A stretch of DNA of 16,926 nt from UBA9715 sp045614225. GTDB taxonomy: Bacteria; Actinomycetota; Coriobacteriia; Coriobacteriales; Eggerthellaceae. The notes beneath the pieces were generated by a model. It searched no databases. It was not told the origin of the DNA and saw only the letters and a program-made list of their open reading frames with translations. Of this stretch, positions 1 to 6,478 are shown one piece after another (the first letter of the stretch is position 1; each line of letters opens with the position of its first letter). Where the stretch lies: contig JAZLCO010000033.1 in the NCBI GenBank assembly GCA_045614225.1, positions 1-16,926 of the forward strand. Reading direction: 5' to 3'. The position numbers and the translations under genes were made by a program.

Positions 1-1
1 A

Positions 2-590
2 AAGAAGCCCGCAGCTAAGAAGCCTGCGGCGAAGAAGGCCGAGGCTGAAAAGCCAGCAGCAAAGAAGGCTGCTGAGAAGAAGCCGGTGGCGAAGACGGTA
101 GCTGCAGAGGAAAAACCAGCAGCTAAGAAGACTGCTGCTGCAGAGAAACCGGTGGCGAAAAAAGCCGTGGCGGAAAAACCAGCAGCAAAGAAGGCGGCTG
201 AAGAGAAGCCGGCAGCAAAGAAAACGGTAGCCAAGACAGAGCCGAAACCCGAGCCGAAACCCGAGCCCGCTCCTGAGGTTAAAGAGGAACCGAAAGCGGA
301 GCCTGCGGCAAAGAAGCCCGCAGCTAAGAAGCCTGCGGCGAAGAAGGCTGCTACGAAGAAACCAGCGGCGAAGAAAACGGTAGCAAAGGCAGAGCCGAAG
401 CCCGAGCCTGAGCCAAAGCCCGAACCCGCACCGGCACCAGAGCCGAAGCCCGAGCCGAAGCCTGAGCCCAAATCAGAGCCGAAGCCCGAGCCGAAGCCTG
501 AGCCAGAGCCAGAGCCGGCACCCGAGCCTCAGCCTGAACCTGCACCTGAACCCGAGCCGGAGCCTCAGCCCGAGCCTGAGGTTGCAGAAG
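2..590 (+). repeat. In-frame coding repeats: KKPAAKK and PEPKPEP blocks of GlgA extension
   Basis: Two lysine/alanine/proline blocks (about 2-238 and 303-390) alternate with two Pro-Glu/Pro-Lys blocks (about 239-292 and 391-590). A 39-base segment at 1-39 recurs exactly at 310-348, offset by 309 bases (103 codons), so the frame is preserved. Short units such as GAGCCGAAGCCC recur many times. The first block type resembles histone-H1-like or HU-tail sequence and the second resembles TonB-style Pro-Glu/Pro-Lys linkers. This is compositional likeness only. Confidence 0.9.
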
Positions 591-2092
591 CCATTGCACC
601 TGCGGTCGAGGAAATCGCTGAGGCTTTGGCCGAAGAACATGAAGAGCACTCCGAATACGCGGGCGTCGGCGGCGTACTGATCGCTGCAGCGGAGTGCGCT
701 CCGCTCGTGAAGGTGGGCGGCCTGGCCGATGTCGTGGGCGCTCTTCCGAAATACTTGAAGAAGCTCGGCATCGATGCACGCATCATCATGCCGTTCCATC
801 GACAGATCAAGGAAAAGTACTTCGGCCAGACGCAGCACATGTGTGATTTCCAGGCGAGCCTCGGCTGGCGTTCGCAGTATGTCGGCCTCGAGAAGCTTGA
901 GCTCGACGGAACGATTTATTACTTCATCGACAACGAGTTCTACTTTGGTGGCCCCATCTATTGCGGCGGCGAGTTCGAAGGCGAGCAGTATGCGTTCTTC
1001 ACCCGCGCGGTCATGGACGCCATCCCGCAGCTCGATTTCGATGTGCGCATCCTGCATTGCAATGACTGGCACACAGCTATGATGCCGTTGCTCGCCAAGA
1101 CCCAATACCAGGGTGGCATGCAGGCAGGGCTTCGCACGGTGCTGACCATTCACAACCTGTTCTTCCAGGGTCAGTTCAGCCATGAGTTCGACCGCGATTT
1201 GCTGCGCGTCGACGACTCGTTGGCAACTCCTCAGTTCATCGAGCACTACGGTTGCGACAACATGCTGAAAGCCGGCATCGTGTTCGCCGACAAGGTGACG
1301 ACCGTCAGTCCCACCTATTCTCAGGAAATCTGCGGTCCCGATCTGGGCGAGAGCCTCGACGGCGTGCTGCGCACGCGCGGCGGCGACCTGTGGGGCATCC
1401 TCAACGGCATCGATGTTGATGTGTGGGATCCTCAGACCGACCCCGCGTTGCCGCAGCGTTATTCCACGAAGAGCCTGTGGCGCAAGGAAAAGAACCGCGA
1501 GGCGCTGCTCGAGGAGCTCGGGCTTGCGCCGGTTGGCGAATACACCCCCGTCATCGCGATGGTGGGGCGCTTGACGCCGCAGAAGGGTATCGACCTGGTC
1601 AAGTGCGTGCTCGACGACATCATGGCCGAGGATGTGCGCATGATCATCCTGGGTTCCGGCGACGCCGAGTACGAGGACTTCCTGCGCGATGCGGAGAACC
1701 GCTACAAGGGCCGTCTGTGCTCATACATCGGTTACAACGGCGAGCTGTCGCATCGCATCTACGCAGGTGCCGACCTCTTCCTCATGCCGTCGCTGTTCGA
1801 GCCGTGCGGCATTTCGCAGATGATTTCGATGCGTTACGGCACGCTGCCCATCGTGCGCGAGACTGGTGGCCTGAAAGACACCGTCGTCCCGTACAACGAG
1901 TTCACGGGCGAGGGCACTGGCTTCTCGTTTGCCAACTACAATGCTCACGAGATGCTCGGCGTCATCCGTTACGCTCTGAGCGTTTGGCGCAACCCCGAGG
2001 CACGCAAACGCCTCATGACGCAAGCCATGGAAGCCGATTTCAGCTTCGACCGTTGCGCGCGCACCTACGCCGAGCTGTACAAGACGCTCTAG
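2..2092 (+). CDS. glgA: Glycogen synthase (ADP-glucose type, GT5), 5'-truncated by window edge, with long repetitive N-terminal extension
   Basis: Transfers glucose from ADP-glucose to the non-reducing end of an alpha-1,4-glucan in cytoplasmic glycogen synthesis. The reading frame is open from base 2, so the true start lies upstream; 696 residues are visible. The catalytic part begins near base 664 and is about 475 residues, the normal size of a whole bacterial GlgA. It has the ADP-glucose-binding KVGGL motif (visible residues 237-241), a second-domain GRLTPQKG (522-529) and the FEPCGI motif with the conserved Glu at 600. Ahead of it lie about 220 residues of low complexity: KKPAAKK-type blocks alternating with PEPKPEP-type blocks, then an acidic Ala/Glu stretch. 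A GTG at 86 lies inside the repeats, has no convincing ribosome site and is probably not the start. Enzyme identity is secure; the role of the extension is unknown. glgP follows 171 bases downstream. Confidence 0.95.
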   Translation, partial: KKPAAKKPAAKKAEAEKPAAKKAAEKKPVAKTVAAEEKPAAKKTAAAEKPVAKKAVAEKPAAKKAAEEKPAAKKTVAKTEPKPEPKPEPAPEVKEEPKAEPAAKKPAAKKPAAKKAATKKPAAKKTVAKAEPKPEPEPKPEPAPAPEPKPEPKPEPKSEPKPEPKPEPEPEPAPEPQPEPAPEPEPEPQPEPEVAEAIAPAVEEIAEALAEEHEEHSEYAGVGGVLIAAAECAPLVKVGGLADVVGALPKYLKKLGIDARIIMPFHRQIKEKYFGQTQHMCDFQASLGWRSQYVGLEKLELDGTIYYFIDNEFYFGGPIYCGGEFEGEQYAFFTRAVMDAIPQLDFDVRILHCNDWHTAMMPLLAKTQYQGGMQAGLRTVLTIHNLFFQGQFSHEFDRDLLRVDDSLATPQFIEHYGCDNMLKAGIVFADKVTTVSPTYSQEICGPDLGESLDGVLRTRGGDLWGILNGIDVDVWDPQTDPALPQRYSTKSLWRKEKNREALLEELGLAPVGEYTPVIAMVGRLTPQKGIDLVKCVLDDIMAEDVRMIILGSGDAEYEDFLRDAENRYKGRLCSYIGYNGELSHRIYAGADLFLMPSLFEPCGISQMISMRYGTLPIVRETGGLKDTVVPYNEFTGEGTGFSFANYNAHEMLGVIRYALSVWRNPEARKRLMTQAMEADFSFDRCARTYAELYKTL

Positions 2093-2102
2093 GCGCTTAT
2101 CA

Positions 2103-2138
2103 ATTTGCATCGGAAAGGGATTCCTTTCCGATGCAAAT
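2103..2138 (+). terminator. Perfect 16-bp hairpin after glgA (possible terminator)
   Basis: The arms at 2103-2118 and 2123-2138 are exact reverse complements around the four-base loop GATT. It begins 11 bases after the glgA stop codon. No clean T-run follows, so it could end transcription only inefficiently, or protect the glgA mRNA 3' end. The hairpin itself is certain; its function is inferred. Confidence 0.6.
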
Positions 2139-2148
2139 CTTCAGGACT

Positions 2149-2237
2149 GCCTGGCGTGCAAGCCAGGCTAAAGGCATGTGTCGAAAGGGACATCCCTTTT
2201 CGACGTAAAGCCTGACAGCGGGGTTTTTGTTGTCAGG
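2149..2237 (+). other. Three further hairpins in the glgA-glgP spacer
   Basis: After the perfect hairpin there are three more inverted repeats. These are GCCTGGC/GCCAGGC (2149-2155 with 2162-2168), GTCGAAAGGGA/TCCCTTTTCGAC with one bulged T (2180-2190 with 2193-2204), and CCTGACA/TGTCAGG (2211-2217 with 2231-2237). The middle one shares the core GAAAGGGA...TCC.TTTTC with the 2103-2138 hairpin. The right arm of the last one overlaps a possible -35 box for glgP, TTGTCA at 2230-2235. The cluster could be tandem palindromic elements, a compound terminator or a folded leader; I cannot decide between these. Confidence 0.55.
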
Positions 2238-2238
2238 T

Positions 2239-2254
2239 TTTCAATCGATTGAAA
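2239..2254. promoter_or_regulatory. Perfect 16-bp palindrome TTTCAATCGATTGAAA, candidate LacI-family operator for glgP
   Basis: The site is fully self-complementary, centred on CG, and ends nine bases before the glgP start codon. Even palindromes with a central CG are typical of LacI/GalR-family operators, which often control glucan and sugar genes. It lies just downstream of TTGTCA (2230-2235), so a bound repressor would block the promoter region. A spacer-compatible -10 box is poor. Operator function is inferred. Confidence 0.45.
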
Positions 2255-2263
2255 GATAGGTTT

Positions 2264-4711
2264 ATGGCTAAAAAGACAACAGTCGACAAGAAGAAGGTCG
2301 CCGAAGTGCGCGAGCGCATCGAGAAGCGCGTGCGACGCGAATTCGGCGTGACGGCCGAAGCGGCTGTACTTCCCCAGATTTACCAAGCAGCGGCACTGTG
2401 CGTCCGCGATGAGGTCATGGACGTATTCTCAGCCGAGCGTACGCGCTCGCAAACATCAGGCGACAAATGCCTCATCTACCTGTGCGCCGAGTTTCTGATT
2501 GGGCGCGCATTTTCGAACAACCTCGTGAACCTCGGCCTGTATGACACCTACGCTGCAGCACTCGCAGAGATGGGCTACGATCTCGGTGACGTTGAGGAGC
2601 AAGAAGCTGACGCAGGCCTTGGCAATGGCGGTCTCGGCCGTCTGGCGGCCTGCTTTCTCGACAGCCTCTCGACGCTCGGCATGCCGGCCATGGGTTGTGG
2701 CATTCGCTATGAGTACGGTTTCTTCCGCCAGGAGATTCACGACGGCAAGCAGGTCGAATCGCCCGACGCTTGGCTCGAAAGCCGTGACGTTTGGTCGGCT
2801 GAGCGTGCTGACCGCGTGTTCGAGGTCAAGTTCGGCGGCACGGTCGAAGAGCTCTGGAGCGAAGACGGCAAGTTGAAGGTCGTCCAGCACGGCGCCCACA
2901 CGGTACTTGCCGAGGCGTGGGACATGCCCATCGTCGGCTATGACAGCACGTTGCCGGCAACGCTACGCTTGTGGCGTGCTCGCTCGCCTCAGCAGATCGA
3001 CCTTGCGCGCTTCAACCAGGGTCAGTACGAGACTGCAGTTGCCGAGCGCGAGCTGGCGGAGTCGATCTCGAAGGTGCTTTATCCCGAGGATAGCCACGAG
3101 CGTGGTCAGGAGCTGCGCTTGCGCCAGTTCTACTTCCTCGTTTCGGCGACGATGCAGTCGGTCGTTGATGCGCACAAGCGCCACTACGGCGATTTGCACA
3201 CCCTGCCCGACAAGATTGCCATCCAGATCAACGACACGCACCCTGCGCTTGCCATCCCCGAGCTCATCCGCATTCTCATCGACGAGGAAGACTTCACGTG
3301 GGAGGAAGCGGTCGACATCGCCCAGCGCACGTTCAACTACACGAACCACACGGTCATGCCCGAGGCGCTCGAGAAGTGGTCGGCGCACACCATGCAGCGC
3401 TTGCTGCCGCGAATCTACCGCATCATCGAGACCATCGACGGCCGTTTCCGCGAGCGTATCTGGCAGCAGTATCCTGGCGATTCCGATCTCGTCACGCGTC
3501 TTGCAATCATCCAGGGTGGTCAGGTGCGTATGGCGAACCTGTGCGTGCTCGGCAGCGGTCACGTCAATGGCGTTTCCCAGCTGCACGGTCAGATTCTCCG
3601 CACGTCGCTGTTCCGCGATTTCTACACGGCATATCCCGAGCGTTTCGTCGGCATCACGAACGGCGTCACACAGCGCCGTTGGCTGGGCGTTGCCAACCCC
3701 GGCTTGAGGAAGCTCGTCGATGACACAATCGGCGAGGGCTTCATGAAGGATTGGCGCAAGATCGCCGAACTCGAGCCCTATGCGCAGGATGCTGCGTTCC
3801 GCAAGGCGTTCGATGAGGTGAAGACCGACAACAAGCATTCGTTCGCCAAGTGGCTTGCAGCCAGTCGTGGTATCGAGATCAATCCCGACACCATCATCGA
3901 TGCTCAGGCCAAGCGCCTGCACGAATACAAGCGCCAGCTCATGAAGGCGCTGCACATACTGGCGCTCTACGACGACATCGTAGAAGGTCGCCTGACTGAC
4001 TTCCCGCCCATGACCTTCGTGTTCGCGGCGAAGGCGGCGCCGGGTTATCGTCGCGCAAAGGACATCATCCGCCTGATCAACGCCATTTCGGCTCTTGTGG
4101 CTTCCGACGAGCGCACGCGCGACCTCATCACGGTCGTGTTCCTGCCGAACTACGATGTCACCGCTGCCCAGCACCTCGTATCTGCTGCCGACATCTCCGA
4201 GCAGATTTCAACGGCGGGCTTGGAGGCATCGGGTACCGGCAACATGAAGTTCATGCTCAACGGTGCCATTACGCTCGGCACGATGGACGGTGCAAACGTC
4301 GAGATTGCCGAACAGGTCGGCCCCGATAACATCTTCATCTTCGGTGCTACGGTCGAAGATCTTGCGCGCATCCAGGCTGAGGGTTCGTACAACCCGCGGG
4401 GAATCGCCGAGTCGAACCCGCGCCTCATGCACGCGCTCAATCATCTCGTCGATGGCAGCCTGCCCACTCCGGACGGCAGCCGCTTCGAGGATTTGTTCTA
4501 CGCGTTGTGTCCCGATGGCGGTTGGGGCGACCCGTACTACGTCATGCTCGATTTCGCGCCCTACGACGAGCGCTTCTTCGACGCTATCAAGGCGTACCAA
4601 AATCGAGACCGCTGGCTGACAAGTGCGGTCATCAACACGGCAAAGGCGGGCTATTTCAGCTCGGACCGCTCGATTGAGGATTACAATACTCACATCTGGC
4701 ATTTAAGGTAA
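2264..4711 (+). CDS. glgP: Glycogen/maltodextrin phosphorylase (GT35)
   Basis: PLP-dependent enzyme that releases glucose-1-phosphate from the non-reducing ends of glycogen or maltodextrin using phosphate. From ATG 2264 it is 815 residues, a typical bacterial GlgP length. The PLP-binding signature EASGTGNMKFMLNG is present, with the Schiff-base lysine at K662, followed by the conserved GTMDGANVEI. The N-terminal segment contains the family motif AEFLIGR, followed by GLGNGGLGRLAACFLDS. An in-frame TTG at 2249 would add five residues, but it lies in the palindrome and has no ribosome site. ATG 2264 follows GATAGG closely, a weak site. The gene lies downstream of glgA in the same direction and ends at a strong terminator. 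Bacterial phosphorylases differ in preference for glycogen or maltodextrin, and sequence alone does not decide that here. Confidence 0.96.
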   Translation: MAKKTTVDKKKVAEVRERIEKRVRREFGVTAEAAVLPQIYQAAALCVRDEVMDVFSAERTRSQTSGDKCLIYLCAEFLIGRAFSNNLVNLGLYDTYAAALAEMGYDLGDVEEQEADAGLGNGGLGRLAACFLDSLSTLGMPAMGCGIRYEYGFFRQEIHDGKQVESPDAWLESRDVWSAERADRVFEVKFGGTVEELWSEDGKLKVVQHGAHTVLAEAWDMPIVGYDSTLPATLRLWRARSPQQIDLARFNQGQYETAVAERELAESISKVLYPEDSHERGQELRLRQFYFLVSATMQSVVDAHKRHYGDLHTLPDKIAIQINDTHPALAIPELIRILIDEEDFTWEEAVDIAQRTFNYTNHTVMPEALEKWSAHTMQRLLPRIYRIIETIDGRFRERIWQQYPGDSDLVTRLAIIQGGQVRMANLCVLGSGHVNGVSQLHGQILRTSLFRDFYTAYPERFVGITNGVTQRRWLGVANPGLRKLVDDTIGEGFMKDWRKIAELEPYAQDAAFRKAFDEVKTDNKHSFAKWLAASRGIEINPDTIIDAQAKRLHEYKRQLMKALHILALYDDIVEGRLTDFPPMTFVFAAKAAPGYRRAKDIIRLINAISALVASDERTRDLITVVFLPNYDVTAAQHLVSAADISEQISTAGLEASGTGNMKFMLNGAITLGTMDGANVEIAEQVGPDNIFIFGATVEDLARIQAEGSYNPRGIAESNPRLMHALNHLVDGSLPTPDGSRFEDLFYALCPDGGWGDPYYVMLDFAPYDERFFDAIKAYQNRDRWLTSAVINTAKAGYFSSDRSIEDYNTHIWHLR

Positions 4712-4720
4712 GGAATTGAA

Positions 4721-4748
4721 CGGGGTGCCGAGGCACCCCGTTTCGTTT
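4721..4748 (+). terminator. Intrinsic terminator after glgP
   Basis: The stem CGGGGTGC/GCACCCCG (4721-4728 with 4733-4740) has loop CGAG and is followed by TTTCGTTT. It begins nine bases after the glgP stop codon. It should separate glgP from the symporter gene that starts 20 bases later. Confidence 0.88.
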
Positions 4749-4768
4749 CAGGGGACAAGGGGAATGAT

Positions 4769-6301
4769 ATGGATATGGATGCCTTGGTGGCTGTAACAGA
4801 CACCATCGATACCTACATGTACACCTACTTCTTGGTGTTCCTGCTCATTGCAGCGGGTCTATACTTCACGATTCGCACCAAGGTTGTGCAGTTCACGCAT
4901 CTGAAGGACATGTTCAAGGCCATCACCGAGAAGAAGCACGTCGAAGGTGGCAAGAGCGTGTCGTCATTCCAGGCCATGATGGTCTCGACGGCTTCCCGCG
5001 TGGGCACGGGCAACATCGCCGGCGTGGCTACCGCCATCGCGGTCGGCGGCCCGGGTGCCGTGTTCTGGATGTGGGTTATGGCGCTCATCAACGGCGCATC
5101 GGCATTCGTTGAGTCGACGCTCGCGCAGATTTGGAAAGTGAACGCGGGCAACGGCGAATTCCGCGGTGGTCCTGCTTACTACATCGAGCAGGCGTTGCAT
5201 AAGCGTTGGCTCGGCATCGTGTTCGCCATTTCGCTCATCTTCTGCTTTGCGTTGGGCTTCAACGGTCTCCAGACCTATAACATGAGCTCGTCGATCGAGT
5301 ATTTCTACGACCAGGCCGTCATCAACACTGCTGGTGCGCCAGGCTATTTCGAAACGCAGATTCCGTTCGCCATCGGCTTGCTGCTGGCCATCGTCTTCGC
5401 ATTCGTGCTGTTTGGCGGCACGCACCGTATCAGCTTCCTCACGTCGGCCATCGTGCCGGCGATGGCAATCCTCTACCTGGTGTTGGCCATTGTTATGGCT
5501 GTCATGAACGCCAGCGCGCTACCGGCTGTGTTCGGGCTCATCTTCCAGGAGGCATTCGACTTCGAATCGATTGTCGGCGGTTTTGCTGGGTCGATGATCG
5601 TTCAGGGTATCAAGCGTGGCCTGTTCTCCAACGAGGCAGGTATGGGTTCGGCTCCGAACGCCGCTGCTGCAGCCAGCGTGTCGCATCCGGTCAAGCAGGG
5701 TCTCGTGCAGACGCTGTCGGTCTTCATCGACACGATCCTCATTTGCACCTGTTCGGCAGTTATGATCATGATTTTCGTCCAGGGCCACATGGAGCTCACG
5801 CCGTTCGGCGGTGCAGCTGACGGTCTGACGAACATGCCGCTCGTCCAGCAGACCATGCTGTACGCATTCGGCGATGCAGGCATCATCTTCATGACCATTG
5901 CCATTTTCGCGTTCGCGTTCTCGAGCCTCGTCGGCAACTACTACTACGCCGAGCAGAACTTCAAGTTCATCACTCAGAACAAGACTGCTCTGACGGTGTT
6001 CCGTCTCGTATGTGCCGTCGTCGTGTTCTTCGGCGCCCAATCCACTCTGACGCTTGCGTGGAACCTGGCCGACATCTTCATGGGCATTCAGGCTTTCATC
6101 AACATCGTGGTCATCTTCCTGCTGGGCAAGTGGGCATTTGCTGCCCTCGACGACTACAAGGCCCAGAAGGCTCAGGGCCTCGATCCTGTCTTCGTGGCCG
6201 AGAACTTCCCCGGCATGCCTGCCACCGAGTGCTGGCATGAGACGCGCGAAGAGCTGCCGACCATTGACGAAGGCATCGTCTTCGGCGGAGGCGAGGAGTA
6301 A
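4769..6301 (+). CDS. Sodium:alanine/glycine symporter, AGCS family
   Basis: Inner-membrane secondary transporter of 510 residues that imports alanine or glycine with Na+ (or H+). It is hydrophobic throughout, with roughly ten membrane segments. It carries the family signature PGAVFWMW starting at P95, preceded by GTGNIAGVATAIAVGG, and the conserved NEAGMGSAPNAAAAA at about N288. FRGGPAYYIEQAL is also characteristic. The start at 4769 is supported by AAGGGG at 4757-4762; a neighbouring ATG at 4764 is out of frame and ATG 4775 is a weaker choice. Only 20 bases separate the glgP terminator from the start, so there is little room for its own promoter. Expression may depend on read-through or on a promoter overlapping the terminator. 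Whether alanine, glycine or D-alanine is preferred cannot be read from the sequence. Confidence 0.93.
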   Translation: MDMDALVAVTDTIDTYMYTYFLVFLLIAAGLYFTIRTKVVQFTHLKDMFKAITEKKHVEGGKSVSSFQAMMVSTASRVGTGNIAGVATAIAVGGPGAVFWMWVMALINGASAFVESTLAQIWKVNAGNGEFRGGPAYYIEQALHKRWLGIVFAISLIFCFALGFNGLQTYNMSSSIEYFYDQAVINTAGAPGYFETQIPFAIGLLLAIVFAFVLFGGTHRISFLTSAIVPAMAILYLVLAIVMAVMNASALPAVFGLIFQEAFDFESIVGGFAGSMIVQGIKRGLFSNEAGMGSAPNAAAAASVSHPVKQGLVQTLSVFIDTILICTCSAVMIMIFVQGHMELTPFGGAADGLTNMPLVQQTMLYAFGDAGIIFMTIAIFAFAFSSLVGNYYYAEQNFKFITQNKTALTVFRLVCAVVVFFGAQSTLTLAWNLADIFMGIQAFINIVVIFLLGKWAFAALDDYKAQKAQGLDPVFVAENFPGMPATECWHETREELPTIDEGIVFGGGEE

Positions 6302-6308
6302 TCGTAAT

Positions 6309-6382
6309 CGCAAAATGGGCGCACTCGCGCAGGCGCCAGGCTGGCGCTTGCGCGACTGCGTTCGGAAGAGGGGCCTTTTGCG
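6309..6382 (+). other. Long GC-rich hairpin structure after the symporter gene
   Basis: The arms 6320-6338 and 6342-6360 form a 19-position stem with one C-C mismatch and one G-T pair around loop GGC. An outer seven-base stem, CGCAAAA at 6309-6315 with TTTTGCG at 6376-6382, can close around it. No T-run follows the inner stem directly. A weaker hairpin, TGCCGT/ACGGCA (6415-6420 with 6425-6430), followed by TATTT, lies further on. It may be a terminator, an mRNA stabiliser or a structured RNA. Confidence 0.6.
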
Positions 6383-6466
6383 CGGTGGGCGATTCCTGTA
6401 TTTCGCGCGTGAAGTGCCGTATGGACGGCATATTTCAGCATTGGCGACCTCGAGTTTTGGTGAGCG

Positions 6467-6472
6467 TATAAT
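6467..6472 (+). promoter_or_regulatory. Consensus -10 box TATAAT six bases before the GH13 start codon
   Basis: A perfect TATAAT is followed by AGAACC and then ATG at 6479, placing transcription start at or next to the A of the ATG. No Shine-Dalgarno sequence lies upstream. This is the arrangement of a leaderless mRNA. The -35 is weak: TTGGCG at 6441-6446 lies 20 bases upstream of the -10. Confidence 0.7.
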
Positions 6473-6478
6473 AGAACC

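Noticed and set aside
235..590. Possible CRISPR-like or noncoding minisatellite array
   Set aside because: The units are very short, have no unique spacers and keep the reading frame of GlgA, so they are coding low-complexity repeats.
473..1246. 257-codon minus-strand open frame inside glgA
   Set aside because: It lies wholly opposite a conserved catalytic domain and shows no family motifs; G+C-rich coding strands often leave such open antisense frames.
86..2092. GTG at 86 as the start of glycogen synthase
   Set aside because: The frame is open to base 2 with the same KKPAAKK repeats, and no ribosome site precedes the GTG. The gene begins outside the window.
2249..2263. TTG start adding five residues to GlgP
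   Set aside because: It falls inside the 16-bp palindrome with no ribosome site; ATG 2264 gives the standard 815-residue length.
2963..4174. 403-codon minus-strand open frame inside glgP
   Set aside because: It is antisense to conserved phosphorylase sequence, has no recognisable domain and no start signals of its own.
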